A DNA stretch of 64,000 bases from Blattabacteriaceae bacterium (GTDB taxonomy: Bacteria; Bacteroidota; Bacteroidia; Flavobacteriales; Blattabacteriaceae), in contig DASWCM010000003.1 of assembly GCA_036390115.1 (NCBI GenBank), positions 37,111-101,110 on the forward strand. The letters run 5' to 3'. The notes beneath the pieces were generated by a model, which ran no database searches, was not told the origin of the DNA, and saw only the letters and a list, made by a program, of their open reading frames with translations. The position numbers were made by a program, and so were the translations under genes. Below, in pieces: positions 44,630 to 56,197 of this stretch (its first letter is position 1; each line of letters starts with the position of its first letter).

Positions 44630-47332
44630 ATGGAAAAATACTCCTTTTTAAACGCTGTACATCCAGAACATATAGAAGAGCTTTATCATAAATATCTGGA
44701 GGATTCAGATGTTATCGAACCAACCTGGAAATCTTTTTTTCAGGGATTTGATTTTTTCCAAGAAAATTACGTTAGAAAAAAAGATTGTCTTTCCTCAGAA
44801 ATTTCTTCTAAAGAATTCAAGGTTATTGATTTGATAAATGCCTCTAGAACTAGAGGCCATTTTTTTGCTCTAAAAAATCCTCTACTAAATAAACATCCCG
44901 AAATAGCACTAGATTCTTTTGGTTTATCTGAAGAAGATTTAGATACAGTTTTTAAAGCACCCAAGATAATTGGGTTACCCCCCACTTCCTTAAAAAAGAT
45001 TTTGAAACATCTCAAAACTGTTTTTTGCGAATCTATTGGTATTGAATACATGCATATTCATGATGTTGAAAAAATAGAATGGATACAAAAGTGGATTAAT
45101 TACAAGAAAAATCATCCCCAACTCTCTTTCGAGAAAAAAAAACTTTTATTTGAAAAACTTAGTAAGGCTGTTCTTCTAGAAGATTTTCTTCATACTAAAT
45201 TCATTGGACATAAAAGATTTTCTATTGAAGGAAATGAATCTCTTGTCCCAGCTCTTTACGAGTTAGTGGAATATGCCTCTGATTTTTATAAAGTAGAGAA
45301 TATTGTTTTTGGAATGGCACATAGGGGAAGATTAAATGTTCTTTCCAATCTTTTCAAGAAGAATTTTTCTAAAATTTTTATTGAATTTTCAGGTAAAGAA
45401 TATGAAAATTCTTCTTTTTCTGGAGATGTAAAATATCATTTGGGATTAACTACTATAAAAAAAAGTAGAAGGGGTAATTCCATCCAAATAAATATGACCC
45501 CGAATCCCTCTCATCTAGAAGTTGTCGGAGCTATTGTAGAAGGGATTAGTAGGGCCAAAATTGATCTGCATTATGCGGGAGATTCAGATAAAGTGCTTCC
45601 TATTATCATACATGGCGATGCTGCAATTTCTGCACAGGGAATAGTTTACGAAGTGGTTCAAATATCCTTTCTTAAAGGATACAAAACTGGAGGAACTATT
45701 CATCTTGTTATTAATAATCAAGTTGGATTTACTACAAACTATTTTTCTGGTAGATCAAGCATTTATTGTACGGATATAGCCAAGGTTTTGCTTTCTCCAG
45801 TGCTTCACGTTAATTCTGAAGACATGGAATCTGTAATACATGCTATTCGTTTCTCCGTCGATTTTAGAATGCGATATCACCAAGATGTTTTTATTGACTT
45901 ACTTGGTTATAGAAAATACGGACATAATGAAAGTGACGAACCTCGTTTCACTCAAAAATCTCTCTATAGAATAATAGCTAAAAAAATTAGCACTAAAGAG
46001 AGTTACAGAAAAAAATTAGAAAAAGAGGGGGTAATTGATTCTACTTTTAGAAAAAAAGTTGAAAACAACTACAAAAAATCTCTAGAAAAATCTTTCGAAG
46101 AATCGAAGAAAATTGAATTCAATAAACTTGATGTTTTTATGTCCGATGCCTGGAAAAGGTTTTCAAAATACAAAAAAGTTTTTGAAAAAATTGACACTAG
46201 ATTTTGCATAGATCGATTATGTGATATTGGAAAAATAATTTTTACACTTCCACTTGGAAGAAATTTTTCTAAAAAAACTGAAAGACTATTTGATCATCGA
46301 TATCAAATAGTTTCAAAAGAAAAAAGAGTTGATTGGGGAATAGCTGAACTATTAGCATATGGGAGTCTTCTTGACGAGGGATACCATATTCGTGTATCTG
46401 GGGAAGATGTGGAAAGAGGAACTTTTTCCCATCGTCATTCTTTAATAAAGTCAGAAGATGAAGAACCCTTTATTTTACTCAATTATATAAGAAATGGACA
46501 AGGAAAAATTCAGGTTTATAATTCCCCACTTTCTGAATATGGGGTACTAGGATTTGATTTTGGATATTCTATAACTTCTCCTAATACTTTAACTATTTGG
46601 GAAGCTCAATTTGGGGATTTTAGTAACGTTGGTCAAGTCATAATTGATCAATATATTTCTTCAGCTGAAGAAAAATGGAAGATCCAGAGTGGATTAGTTT
46701 TATTCCTTCCACACGGATATGAAGGACAAGGAGCTGAACATTCTTCCGCTAGAGTAGAACGTTTTCTTCAGCTTTGCTCCGATAAAAACATTTTAGTGGC
46801 AAATTGCAGTACTCCAGCTAATTTTTTCCATCTTTTACGAAGACAAATGAAGGTTTCCTTTCGTAAACCATTAATTGTTTTTACTCCTAAAAGTCTACTA
46901 AGACATTCTCTTTGTTCTTCTTCTTTAGAAGAATTGGCTAATGGTTTTTTTAAGGAAATTCTTGACGATGATTTTGTGGATCCTCAAAAAGTGAGGAATT
47001 TAATATTCTGTTCTGGAAAAATTTATTACGACCTCTTTAATAAGAGGAAAGAAACTTTAAATGAAAAAACGGCTATTATTCGTTTTGAACAACTTTATCC
47101 TTTAAAAAGATCTTGTATTGAAAAAATTTTAAAGCGTTATCCTAGTAAAAATAGAATGATATGGGTACAAGAAGAGCCAGAAAATATGGGGGCTTGGTCT
47201 TATTTAATAAAAAGTTTTCGAGAGTTTCCTTGGGAGCTAATTTCTCCTAAAGAAAGCTCTGTATCATCTACTGGATCTTATCAAAACTTTTTAAAAATAC
47301 AGGTATCTCTACTAGAAAAAGCGTTTCAATAG
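44630..47332 (+). CDS. sucA: 2-oxoglutarate dehydrogenase E1 component
   Basis: Thiamine-diphosphate decarboxylase of the 2-oxoglutarate complex (900 aa). The N-terminal E1-binding helix [20 protein letters not shown] is followed by the ThDP region [51 protein letters not shown] and INNQVGFTT. The transketolase-like C-terminal half has [17 protein letters not shown] and [16 protein letters not shown]. Starts the sucA-sucB-sucC-lpdA block. All key motifs are intact. Confidence 0.96.
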   Translation: MEKYSFLNAVHPEHIEELYHKYLEDSDVIEPTWKSFFQGFDFFQENYVRKKDCLSSEISSKEFKVIDLINASRTRGHFFALKNPLLNKHPEIALDSFGLSEEDLDTVFKAPKIIGLPPTSLKKILKHLKTVFCESIGIEYMHIHDVEKIEWIQKWINYKKNHPQLSFEKKKLLFEKLSKAVLLEDFLHTKFIGHKRFSIEGNESLVPALYELVEYASDFYKVENIVFGMAHRGRLNVLSNLFKKNFSKIFIEFSGKEYENSSFSGDVKYHLGLTTIKKSRRGNSIQINMTPNPSHLEVVGAIVEGISRAKIDLHYAGDSDKVLPIIIHGDAAISAQGIVYEVVQISFLKGYKTGGTIHLVINNQVGFTTNYFSGRSSIYCTDIAKVLLSPVLHVNSEDMESVIHAIRFSVDFRMRYHQDVFIDLLGYRKYGHNESDEPRFTQKSLYRIIAKKISTKESYRKKLEKEGVIDSTFRKKVENNYKKSLEKSFEESKKIEFNKLDVFMSDAWKRFSKYKKVFEKIDTRFCIDRLCDIGKIIFTLPLGRNFSKKTERLFDHRYQIVSKEKRVDWGIAELLAYGSLLDEGYHIRVSGEDVERGTFSHRHSLIKSEDEEPFILLNYIRNGQGKIQVYNSPLSEYGVLGFDFGYSITSPNTLTIWEAQFGDFSNVGQVIIDQYISSAEEKWKIQSGLVLFLPHGYEGQGAEHSSARVERFLQLCSDKNILVANCSTPANFFHLLRRQMKVSFRKPLIVFTPKSLLRHSLCSSSLEELANGFFKEILDDDFVDPQKVRNLIFCSGKIYYDLFNKRKETLNEKTAIIRFEQLYPLKRSCIEKILKRYPSKNRMIWVQEEPENMGAWSYLIKSFREFPWELISPKESSVSSTGSYQNFLKIQVSLLEKAFQ

Positions 47333-47349
47333 TTAATTTATTAAAAATT

Positions 47350-48483
47350 ATGATTTTAGAAATAAAAGCTCCTTCCACTGGAGAATCAATAACTGAAATA
47401 GAAATTTCATCTTGGCTCGTAAAAGATGGAAGTTATGTTCCTAAAGGAAAAATTATTGCAGAAATAGATTCAGATAAGGCAACATTGGAAATATCAGCCC
47501 CAGATAGTGGAAAAATTAGGCTAAAAGCTAAAAAAGGGGATATAGTATCAGTTGGTGATATTATTGGGCTAATCGATACCGATTACTCTTTGGAAGAGGC
47601 CCCAGAAGTACCAGAAGAAGAAGTAACTCTTTACATACAGGCTCCATCTGGAAAAAAAATTTTTTCTGAAAAAGGAATTGATACAGTTAAAGGAGGCAAA
47701 ATTCTAAAAAAAGATGCTTTAAATGCAAATATGGGAAGCTTTACTACAAGGACTTCCCGATCGTTTAAAATATCTATGCTTTCTAAACTTAGAAGAAAAA
47801 TCTCAGAAAGATTAGTTTCAGTAAAAAATAATACAGCCATTCTCACTACTTTTAATGAAGTAGATATGAGCCAAATTTTTTATTTGAAAAATAAATTCCA
47901 GGAAAAATTTAAAGAAAAACACGGGGTAAACTTAGGATTTATGTCTTTTTTTACAAAAAGTTGTGTAAGAGCTTTGAAGCTATATCCTGATGTTAACGCA
48001 ATGATTGATGGAGAAAATAAAATTAGTTTTGATTATTGCGATATAAGTATTGCAATTTCTGGGCCTAAAGGATTAGTTGTTCCAGTTTTGAGAAATGCTG
48101 AGTTTATTTCCTTTAAGGGTATTGAACAAGAAATAAAACGTCTTTATATACGTGTGCAAAAGGGCGTCATTTCTGTTGATGAAATGACAGGAGGAACTTT
48201 CACCATAACTAATGGTGGTGTTTTTGGGTCCATGCTTTCTACTCCTATTATAAATCCACCTCAGAGTGCAATTTTAGGAATGCATAAAATTGTAGAACGT
48301 CCTGTTGTAATTAATGGTAAAGTACAAATACGACCTATAATGTATTTAGCTCTTTCTTATGACCACTGTCTTCTTGATGGGAGAGAGGCTGTAGGTTTTC
48401 TACTCTCAATAAAAGAATCAATAGAAGATCCCATAAATTATTTGATGGGATCAGATCCAGAAAAATCTTTAGAATTATTCTAG
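47350..48483 (+). CDS. sucB: Dihydrolipoamide succinyltransferase (E2)
   Basis: E2 core of the 2-oxoglutarate dehydrogenase complex (377 aa). One N-terminal lipoyl domain with the modified Lys43 in [12 protein letters not shown]; a short peripheral subunit-binding segment at about residues 100-125 ([25 protein letters not shown]), missing several residues of the usual GTGxxGRI loop; and a C-terminal acyltransferase domain ending with the catalytic [16 protein letters not shown]. The linkers are shorter than in free-living species. It lies 17 bases after sucA. Confidence 0.94.
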   Translation: MILEIKAPSTGESITEIEISSWLVKDGSYVPKGKIIAEIDSDKATLEISAPDSGKIRLKAKKGDIVSVGDIIGLIDTDYSLEEAPEVPEEEVTLYIQAPSGKKIFSEKGIDTVKGGKILKKDALNANMGSFTTRTSRSFKISMLSKLRRKISERLVSVKNNTAILTTFNEVDMSQIFYLKNKFQEKFKEKHGVNLGFMSFFTKSCVRALKLYPDVNAMIDGENKISFDYCDISIAISGPKGLVVPVLRNAEFISFKGIEQEIKRLYIRVQKGVISVDEMTGGTFTITNGGVFGSMLSTPIINPPQSAILGMHKIVERPVVINGKVQIRPIMYLALSYDHCLLDGREAVGFLLSIKESIEDPINYLMGSDPEKSLELF

Positions 48484-48487
48484 AAAA

Positions 48488-49666
48488 ATGAATGTCCACG
48501 AATTTCAAGGAAAAGAAATACTAAATTTTTTCGTAGTTGAAACTCCGAAATCATTTTTGGTTTATACGGAACAAGAGGCTTTAGAAGCCGCTAAAAGGCT
48601 TTCTGTAAATTTCTCCTGTTTAGAATCTTATGTTATTAAAGCACAAGTCCATGCAGGAGGAAGGGGTAAATGTGGAGGAGTTAAACTGGCAAAAAACTTA
48701 AAAGAGGTTAGAGAAAAGGCTTATAAAATTTTAGGAATGTATTTAGTTACTCCTCAAACCTCTGAAAAAGGAAAACTTGTCCGAAAAGTCTTAGTTTCTG
48801 AAGATGTTTATTATCCTGGAACTATGGAGTATTATATTTCGATTTTTCTAAATAGGTCCTTAGGAAAAAATATGATTTTGTATTCTCCAGAAGGAGGTAT
48901 GGATATAGAAAGTGTCTCTAATCCAGAAAAGGTTAAAACAGAGATTATAGACTCAGAAGAGATGAAAGCTTTTCAAGCAAGAAAGATTGCTTTTAATCTC
49001 CATTTAAAAGGAAAAGCGTTTAAAGCTTTCGTAAAATTTATTACTACTTTATATAGAGCATATGTTAAAAGTGATGCTTCATTATTGGAAATTAACCCAA
49101 TGATTAAAACTTATGATGAGAGAATTCTAGCTGTAGATGCTAAGGTAGTTATCGATGAAAATGCTTTATTTCGTCATTCTTATTACAAAACTTTGCGGGA
49201 TAATCAAGAAGAAAATACTGAAGAAGTGGAAGCTTCTAAAGCTGGATTAAACTTTGTTAAATTAAACGGTAATGTAGCTTGTATGGTGAATGGAGCAGGA
49301 TTAGCTATGGCAACAATGGATATGATAAAATTTTCAGGTGGAAGTCCAGCTAATTTCCTAGATATAGGGGGAACAGCGGATGAAAATCGCATCGAAAATG
49401 CTTTTAGCATAATTTTGAAAGATTCATCTGTTGAAGTTATCCTTATTAATATATTTGGAGGTATTGTACGTTGCGATTTAGTCGCAAGGGTAATCATTAC
49501 TTGCACAAAGGATTTTTGTGATACAATTCCTATTGTTATTAGATTGAAAGGGACTAATTTTGAAAGATCTAGGGAAATAATTAATCGAAGCGGGTTACAC
49601 TTTCATTCAGTAAATTCTATGAAAGAAGCCGCAGAAAAATTGAAAACTTTATATAAAAGTTCTTAA
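48488..49666 (+). CDS. sucC: Succinyl-CoA synthetase (ADP-forming) beta subunit
   Basis: ATP-grasp subunit of succinyl-CoA synthetase (392 aa). N-terminal MNVHEFQGKEILNFF; ATP-grasp elements VIKAQVHAGGRGKCGGVKLAK; LLEINPMIKT; and the C-terminal CoA-ligase part with NGAGLAMATMDMIKFSGG and NIFGGIVRCD. It starts 4 bases after sucB. The alpha-subunit gene sucD is not in this window, so it must be elsewhere for function. Confidence 0.95.
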   Translation: MNVHEFQGKEILNFFVVETPKSFLVYTEQEALEAAKRLSVNFSCLESYVIKAQVHAGGRGKCGGVKLAKNLKEVREKAYKILGMYLVTPQTSEKGKLVRKVLVSEDVYYPGTMEYYISIFLNRSLGKNMILYSPEGGMDIESVSNPEKVKTEIIDSEEMKAFQARKIAFNLHLKGKAFKAFVKFITTLYRAYVKSDASLLEINPMIKTYDERILAVDAKVVIDENALFRHSYYKTLRDNQEENTEEVEASKAGLNFVKLNGNVACMVNGAGLAMATMDMIKFSGGSPANFLDIGGTADENRIENAFSIILKDSSVEVILINIFGGIVRCDLVARVIITCTKDFCDTIPIVIRLKGTNFERSREIINRSGLHFHSVNSMKEAAEKLKTLYKSS

Positions 49667-49719
49667 ATCACAAAGCATTGTATGTACAATAAGTCAATAT
49701 GCTACTAAAAAAAGGCATT

Positions 49720-51135
49720 ATGATGAATGAATTAATTAATTATGATATCGTTGTTATAGGATCTGGACCTGGAGGGTATATATCAGCTATACGTGCTTCT
49801 CAACTTGGATTTAAAACTGCACTTGTTGAAAAATATAATACTTTAGGTGGAACTTGTTTAAATGTTGGTTGCATTCCATCAAAAGCTATTTTAGATTCAT
49901 CTGAACATTACTTTCAATCCCAAAAAACTTTTTTAAATCACGGTATCAGTTTTAACTCTCTAACTTTAGATTTCCAGAAAATGATTTTCAGAAAGGAAAA
50001 AGTCGTAAAGAAAATTCTAGAGGGGTTAAAGTTTCTTCTTCGAAAGAATAAGATAGATATTTATCATGGAGTAGGTAGCTTTAAAGAAGAAAATCATTTA
50101 ATGGTTTATCAACCAGATAATATTGTAGAAATAAAATTTAAAAACGCTATTATTTCTACTGGATCTAAGCCCAGTGATTTACCCATTCTAAGAATAGACA
50201 AAAAAAAAATCCTTTCGTCTACCCAAGTTCTTTCTTTAACTGAGGTACCTAAACGGTTAACGATTATTGGGGGAGGAGTAATAGGTTTAGAATTAGGAGT
50301 AGCTTATCAAAGATTGGGTAGTGAAGTTTCCATTATTGAATCTTCTGATCGTATCATTCCAAAAATGGATAAAGGTATAAGTAAATATCTACAAAAAATT
50401 CTAAAAAAAATAGGGATTAAATTTAACCTTTCTTCCTATGTTAAAGAAGTAAAGTTTAAAAATAATGAAGTCATTATAAAAGGTAAATCTCAAGGAGAAA
50501 GAGATTTCGAAATCTCTGGAGACTATTGTTTAGTAGCTATTGGTAGGAAACCTTATACAGAAGGTCTGGGATTACAAAATATTGGAATCGAAATAGATAA
50601 GAGCGGGTACATACTAGTCAATAAATATTTACAAACTAATGTAAATAATATTTACGCAATAGGGGATGTAATAGGAGGATCCATGCTAGCTCATAAAGCT
50701 GAAGAAGAGGCTTTATTTGTAATTGAACATTTGTCTGGCCAAAAACCCCTGAAAATTAACTATAATCTTATCCCTGCAGTAATTTATACATGGCCTGAAG
50801 TAGCATCTGTCGGGTTTACCGAAGAAGAATTAAAAAGGAAAAATATACTATACAAAATAGGAAGTTTCCCAATGTTTGCTTTGGGACGTTCTACATCTAG
50901 TGGAGATGTAGAAGGATTTGTGAAAATCTTAGCATCTGAAGAGACAGATGAGATACTGGGAGTACATATGATTGGGGCGAGAGCTTCAGATATAATTATG
51001 GAAGCGGTAATAGCTCTGGGATTTAGGGCTTCTTCTGAAGATCTATATAGAATTTCTCATCCACATCCAACTTTTTCTGAAGCTATTCGTGAATCAGCAC
51101 TTTCTGCTTTTAATGGGAATCCTTTACATATTTAG
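49720..51135 (+). CDS. lpdA: Dihydrolipoamide dehydrogenase (E3)
   Basis: FAD flavoprotein reoxidising dihydrolipoamide with NAD+ (about 470 aa). FAD motif IVVIGSGPGGYISAIRASQLG, redox-active disulfide in LGGTCLNVGCIPSKAI, NAD motif TIIGGGVIGLELGVAYQRLG, and the active-site His/Glu in SHPHPTFSEAI. The frame opens 21 bases upstream; ATG codons at 49720 and 49723 sit right before the family N-terminus and are preferred. It can serve the sucAB complex, and any pyruvate or glycine complex present. It overlaps the convergent metE by 4 bases. Confidence 0.94.
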   Translation: MMNELINYDIVVIGSGPGGYISAIRASQLGFKTALVEKYNTLGGTCLNVGCIPSKAILDSSEHYFQSQKTFLNHGISFNSLTLDFQKMIFRKEKVVKKILEGLKFLLRKNKIDIYHGVGSFKEENHLMVYQPDNIVEIKFKNAIISTGSKPSDLPILRIDKKKILSSTQVLSLTEVPKRLTIIGGGVIGLELGVAYQRLGSEVSIIESSDRIIPKMDKGISKYLQKILKKIGIKFNLSSYVKEVKFKNNEVIIKGKSQGERDFEISGDYCLVAIGRKPYTEGLGLQNIGIEIDKSGYILVNKYLQTNVNNIYAIGDVIGGSMLAHKAEEEALFVIEHLSGQKPLKINYNLIPAVIYTWPEVASVGFTEEELKRKNILYKIGSFPMFALGRSTSSGDVEGFVKILASEETDEILGVHMIGARASDIIMEAVIALGFRASSEDLYRISHPHPTFSEAIRESALSAFNGNPLHI

Positions 51136-53408
51136 TTTAAAAATTTTTCCCTAGCTATTTGAGCAGCTTTTACCATATTTTTTAGGGATTCAATTGTTTC
51201 AGGCCATTTTCGAGTTTTAAGCCCACAGTCTGGATTAACCCAAATATTTTTACCGTATAAAACCATAGAAGCTTTTTCAAGTAAGGAACACATCTCCTCT
51301 ATTGATGGTATTCTAGAAGAGTGAATATCATAAATACCTGGACCAATATCATTGGGATATTTAAAATTATAAAAAGCCTTTAATAATTCCATATGAGAAC
51401 GAGCGTTTTCTATGGAAATTACATCCACATCCATATTAGCGATATATTCTAATATATCGTTAAATTCACTATAACACATATGAGTATGAATTTGCGTTTC
51501 ATCTTTCACTCCGTTAGAGGAAATATGAAAAGCTTGAATGGCCCAATCAAAATAATTTTCCCATTTTTCTTTTTTCAGGGGTAATCCTTCCCTTAAAGCT
51601 GGTTCATCAATTTGAATGATCTGTATTCCAGCTCTCTCTAAAGACTGGACTTCATCCCTGATAGCACAAGCAAGCTCTAAAGCTGTTAGAGATCTGTTTT
51701 GATCATTTCGTACAAATGACCATTGCAGAAAAGTAACAGGACCTGTTACTATTCCTTTTATGGGCCTTCTAGTTAGGCTTTTAGCAAAACTAGACCAATA
51801 TACAGTTATATCCTTAGCTCGGCTTACATCTCCATAAATAATAGGAGGCTTAACACATCTACTACCATAACTTTGAACCCATCCATTTTTCGTGGATAAT
51901 ACGCCATTAAGTTGTTCTCCAAAATATTCCACCATATCGTTTCTCTCGAACTCTCCATGTACTAAAACATCTAATCCAATTTCCTCTTGGATTTTTATAG
52001 ACTTTTTGATGAACTTTTTAATGATTCCATTATACTCTTTCTGAGAAAGAAGTTTATTTTTAAATTTATATCGAAGACTTCTTAGATCAGGCGTTTGTGG
52101 AAAAGATCCTATAGTTGTTGTTGGAAAATTCGGTAATAGAAGTTTTTTTTTCTGAATTTTCTTCCGTATTTTGAAAGAATTTTTACGATTAAGATCCTTT
52201 TCCACTAGCTCCATCTTTACACGATCCTTCCCACTTTTATTGGGAATAAATGCAGACCTTTCTTTTTTATTTATTTGAAGCAAATTGGTTTCCCCTTTGA
52301 TGATTCTATCAAGTTCATAAAGTTCTTTAAGTTTTTGCTTGGCAAAAGCCATTCTTTCTTTAAGATCAGGATGAATTTTATATTCAAAATCCAAATCCAT
52401 AGGAACATGGATGAGGGAGCAACTTGGAGCAAGCATTAAACGATCTTCACCTAAAAACTCCTTTGCTTTTTTAATTTTTTTTATTGATTCCGTGTAATCA
52501 TTCTTCCATATATTTCTTCCGTCTACTACGCCTAGGGAAAGAAAACAATTTTTAGGAAAAAATTTTAATATGACATCTAATTGATTAGGATTTTGAATTA
52601 AATCAACATGAATAGCTTCTGTAGAAAGATTAAATGCTAAATCTATATTTAGATCAATACTTTCAAAATAAGAACTCAAAATAATTTTGAGTTCTGTGTG
52701 TTTTTTTATTTCTTGGTAAACATACAGAAAAGCTTTTTTATCTTTTTCTGTTAGATGAAAGGATAAAAAAGGTTCATCTAATTGTATCCACTCTGCACCA
52801 AGAGTTTTAAGATTATTTAAAACATCTATAAATACTGTTATTATTCTTGAAATTAAGTCAATTCTATAAAAATTCTCTTGTTTTTCCTTACCTAATAGGA
52901 GATAGGAAATAGGTCCAAGTAAAACTGGTTTAGCTTTTTTTCCTAAAATTTTTTTAGCTTGTATAAATTCATCAAAAACTTTTTTCGAAAATAGGAAAAA
53001 GGTCTGATCCAACGAAAACTCTGGAACGAGGTAGTGATAATTGCTATCAAACCACTTTGTCATTTCCATCGCAGGTATATCTCGTTTATTTTTTTGATAT
53101 CCTCTTGCCATTGTAAAGTATAAGTCTATCGGTTCTACCTCAGACTCAGAAAGTAATGAAAAATATCTATGGGGAATAGCTCCTAGTAGAAAAGACACAT
53201 CTAGTACATGATCATAAAAGCTAAAATCATTACACGGAATAAGGTCTAATCCAGCGTCTTTTTGTATAGACCAATTTTTTTTCCGAAGTATTTTGGATAA
53301 ATACAAAAAATGTTTCTTACTGAGGCTTCCAGCCCAATATTTTTCACAGTTTTTTTTTAACTCTCTATGGACCCCTATTCTTGGATAGCCCAGATTGTGT
53401 TTTAACAT
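51132..53408 (-). CDS. metE: Cobalamin-independent methionine synthase
   Basis: Transfers methyl from methyl-tetrahydrofolate-polyglutamate to homocysteine (758 aa, full length). N-terminal barrel starts NLGYPRIGVHRELKKNCEKY; the C-terminal catalytic barrel has zinc ligands in IHTHMCYSEF and NPDCGLKTRKW, plus IQIDEPALREGLPLK and FPTTTIGSFPQTPDLR. Of interest is that the enzyme family needs polyglutamylated folate (at least three glutamates in E. coli), while folC in this window is a pseudogene. Confidence 0.95.
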   Translation of the reverse strand: MLKHNLGYPRIGVHRELKKNCEKYWAGSLSKKHFLYLSKILRKKNWSIQKDAGLDLIPCNDFSFYDHVLDVSFLLGAIPHRYFSLLSESEVEPIDLYFTMARGYQKNKRDIPAMEMTKWFDSNYHYLVPEFSLDQTFFLFSKKVFDEFIQAKKILGKKAKPVLLGPISYLLLGKEKQENFYRIDLISRIITVFIDVLNNLKTLGAEWIQLDEPFLSFHLTEKDKKAFLYVYQEIKKHTELKIILSSYFESIDLNIDLAFNLSTEAIHVDLIQNPNQLDVILKFFPKNCFLSLGVVDGRNIWKNDYTESIKKIKKAKEFLGEDRLMLAPSCSLIHVPMDLDFEYKIHPDLKERMAFAKQKLKELYELDRIIKGETNLLQINKKERSAFIPNKSGKDRVKMELVEKDLNRKNSFKIRKKIQKKKLLLPNFPTTTIGSFPQTPDLRSLRYKFKNKLLSQKEYNGIIKKFIKKSIKIQEEIGLDVLVHGEFERNDMVEYFGEQLNGVLSTKNGWVQSYGSRCVKPPIIYGDVSRAKDITVYWSSFAKSLTRRPIKGIVTGPVTFLQWSFVRNDQNRSLTALELACAIRDEVQSLERAGIQIIQIDEPALREGLPLKKEKWENYFDWAIQAFHISSNGVKDETQIHTHMCYSEFNDILEYIANMDVDVISIENARSHMELLKAFYNFKYPNDIGPGIYDIHSSRIPSIEEMCSLLEKASMVLYGKNIWVNPDCGLKTRKWPETIESLKNMVKAAQIAREKFLN

Positions 53409-53417
53409 TATTGTTTG

Positions 53418-54170
53418 ATGCTAAAAGATCATTTTATTGTAGGAATTGGGTTAATATGGACTATTTTTCTCTATTTTAACCCTTTTCTTCAGGAAAATGG
53501 TCTCTAAGGTAAATTATTTTTAACAAACTTTTTTCTCAAAAAGATCCTTCTTCTAGAAAAACAATTTTGGAAAATGATGTATTGAAAATAGAAGTTTCTA
53601 ATATAGGGGGAACTGTATTGAGTTAAAAAATTTAAATATGACAAAAAGCATTTAATCCTTAAAAAAGTTTTCTTTTTTATTCAAATATAAGTTTGTTATC
53701 GAAATATACAATTAATACTTGTTACTTGACAAAACTAAAAGAGGAGAGAGACTATTTACGACTAAGTTTTAAGTCAAATTTACTGGAATATGTTTATATA
53801 TTTAGAAAAAAAATTCATTATGGAATATCTATCTATATGAGAAGCAAAGTGCATATTAAAAAGAAACAGCAGTATAAATTGGCATTAGTCCAATGTCAGT
53901 TCTTCTTTTCTACAACTTACCATTTTTTCTTCTATATTGAGATTTTTTACCAATCTTCTTAATCTAAGAGTAAAAAGTTTTCTATGGGTAAATGACTTAA
54001 CTTATTAAGATTCTATTTTAGAACTACCTACACTTACTTTTATATCAGCTTTGGTTTTTTTTTTGTATATTACTCAAATATATCCAGGACAGGCTTTATA
54101 CCTATGGATTATATATTTTGATGTTATTATTCATAAACAACTATGCTATTTACTTATATTCCATAAGGGA
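53418..54170 (+). pseudogene. yidC: Membrane insertase YidC pseudogene
   Basis: Remnant of YidC/OxaI. Ordered fragments in shifting frames: MLKDHFIVGIGLIWTIFLYF (first membrane helix), DPSSRKTILENDVLKIEVSN followed by IGGTVLS (periplasmic domain start), LKKFKYDKKHLIL, then EERDYLRLSFKSNLLEYVYIF (in an 89-codon open piece at 53693-53962), and a hydrophobic tail with ALYLWIIYFDVII that could be the last conserved transmembrane region. Most of the C-terminal insertase domain is deleted, and stops and frameshifts separate the pieces. The periplasmic fragments give the best support. The bases to 54313 are AT-rich and hold nothing else recognisable. Confidence 0.65.
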
Positions 54171-54313
54171 TAATATAATTAATATATTTTTTTATTTCTC
54201 ATTAAGCATTTAATTTTGTTGGACGAAAATAAAATTAGGAAAAAAATATAAACTAAAAAATTTTTAATACAACTACTTTTTTTTTTATAGTTTTTTTTAA
54301 AAAAAAATTAAGT

Positions 54314-56197
54314 ATGGAAAAAAAATATAAAAAGAATATATTTTGTATATACGCAATTATCCTATTTTTTTTTATAGGAGTATTTGTTTCCTACAAATCT
54401 TCCTTCTCTAAGATTAGAAGGATCGATCAGGATAAGTTTTTTAAAATACTTTCTTTGGGAAAAATTGAAAAAGTTACTGTTCGTCGTAAAGAAATAGTTG
54501 ATGTATTCCTAAAAAAAAGGAATATTTATAAAAAAAATGGATGTTTTTTTGAAAAAAAACTCAAAAACATTATAAGTTTTACAAAATATGAATTTGAAAT
54601 TGGAGATCTTCAATTATTTCAAAAAAAATTCGAGGAATATAGAAGAATATATAAACTTAATACAAGTATTGATTTCAAAAATAATCAGTATTGGCCTCTA
54701 ATCAGGGTTATTTTAGATTATGGCTTTTTTATTGGATTATTTATTTACCTTTGTATTTTCGCAGCTAGAATAATTATTCCTGGAGTAGGAGGACATCTTT
54801 TTAAGATTGGAAAATCTAAAATACACTCATTTGAGGAGACAAAAATTAAGTTTGATGACGTAGCAGGAATGGAAGGTGCGAAGGAAGAAGTTCAGGAAAT
54901 TGTTCAATTTTTAAAATATCCTCAAAAATATACTAGACTTGGAGGAAAACTACCTAAAGGGGCTCTATTAATAGGACCACCTGGTGCAGGTAAAACTCTA
55001 TTAGCAAAGGCTGTAGCTGGTGAAGCTAAAGTACCTTTTTTTCCATTAGCTGGTTCTGAATTCGTGGAAATGTTTGTTGGTGTAGGAGCTTCAAGAGTAA
55101 GGGATATTTTTGACAGAGCGAAAATGAGATCTCCATCAATTATTTTCATTGATGAAATTGATGCAATAGGTAGGGCACGTGGAAGGTCTAGTATCAATGG
55201 TTCTAATGACGAAAGAGAAAATACCCTAAATCAATTACTTACTGAAATGGATGGTTTTGATACAAATACAAACGTAATAGTTATAGCAGCTACAAATTGT
55301 GCTGAAATATTAGATAGAGCTTTGCTTCGTCCTGGAAGATTCGATAGAATTATTTTTATAGACCTCCCAGAACTAAACGAACGTAAAGAAATATTTAAAG
55401 TACATATGAAAAAGATTATTTTTTCAGAAAAAATAAATATTGATTTGTTAGCCCAGCAAACTCCTGGATTTAGCGGAGCTGATATTTCTAATATTTGTAA
55501 TGAAGCAGCTCTTATAGCCACAAGAAAAAACAAAGAAAGTGTAGAAAATCAAGATTTTATTGATGCAATCGATCGTATTATTGGGGGACTGGAAAAAAAG
55601 GGTAAAATAATTACGACAAATGAAAAAAAAAGAATTGCTTATCATGAAGCAGGGCATGCTGTAGTAAGTTGGTTTATTGAGCATACAGCTCCATTAGTTA
55701 AACTAACTATAGTTCCAAGAGGAAAATCACTGGGATCTGCTTGGTATCTTCCAGATGATCGAAAAATTATTACTAGAGACCAGATGAAAGATGAAATCTG
55801 TGCTCTTTTAGGAGGAAGAGCTGCAGAAGAAAATATTTTCAATGATATTTCGACAGGAGCTTTGAATGATTTAGAGCGAATAACAAAACAAGCCCAATCT
55901 ATGGTTTCTATGTTGGGGTTAAACGATCGGATTGGGAATATTTCGTATTCCAGTCTTAAAAATGGGATTGAGTACGTTTTTGTAAACCCGTATAGTGACA
56001 AAACTGCTCAAATTATAGATGAAGAAGTATCAAAACTTATAAATACTCAGTATAAAAGAGCTAAATCTATACTTAATAAAAATAAGGATAAATTGGATCT
56101 ATTAGCAGATAGACTTTTAGAGCAAGAAGTAATTTTAAAAGAAAATTTAGAAGAACTATTAGGGAAAAAACCCCAGAGTAGGGGCACCACACACTAG
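54314..56197 (+). CDS. ftsH: ATP-dependent zinc metalloprotease FtsH
   Basis: Membrane AAA+ protease (627 aa). Two membrane helices (about residues 9-26 and 137-155) flank a periplasmic domain that is diverged. The AAA domain shows LLIGPPGAGKTLLAKAVAGEA (Walker A), IIFIDEIDAIG (Walker B) and the SRH in RALLRPGRFDR. The zinc site is HEAGH (His444, His448). The C-terminal coiled part is shortened to about residue 627. Its stop codon lies inside a hairpin shared with the convergent dnaK gene. Confidence 0.96.
   Translation: MEKKYKKNIFCIYAIILFFFIGVFVSYKSSFSKIRRIDQDKFFKILSLGKIEKVTVRRKEIVDVFLKKRNIYKKNGCFFEKKLKNIISFTKYEFEIGDLQLFQKKFEEYRRIYKLNTSIDFKNNQYWPLIRVILDYGFFIGLFIYLCIFAARIIIPGVGGHLFKIGKSKIHSFEETKIKFDDVAGMEGAKEEVQEIVQFLKYPQKYTRLGGKLPKGALLIGPPGAGKTLLAKAVAGEAKVPFFPLAGSEFVEMFVGVGASRVRDIFDRAKMRSPSIIFIDEIDAIGRARGRSSINGSNDERENTLNQLLTEMDGFDTNTNVIVIAATNCAEILDRALLRPGRFDRIIFIDLPELNERKEIFKVHMKKIIFSEKINIDLLAQQTPGFSGADISNICNEAALIATRKNKESVENQDFIDAIDRIIGGLEKKGKIITTNEKKRIAYHEAGHAVVSWFIEHTAPLVKLTIVPRGKSLGSAWYLPDDRKIITRDQMKDEICALLGGRAAEENIFNDISTGALNDLERITKQAQSMVSMLGLNDRIGNISYSSLKNGIEYVFVNPYSDKTAQIIDEEVSKLINTQYKRAKSILNKNKDKLDLLADRLLEQEVILKENLEELLGKKPQSRGTTH

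Noticed and set aside
53693..53962. 89-codon frame as a novel small gene
   Set aside because: The sequence fits a YidC periplasmic fragment in series with others around it; treated as part of that pseudogene.
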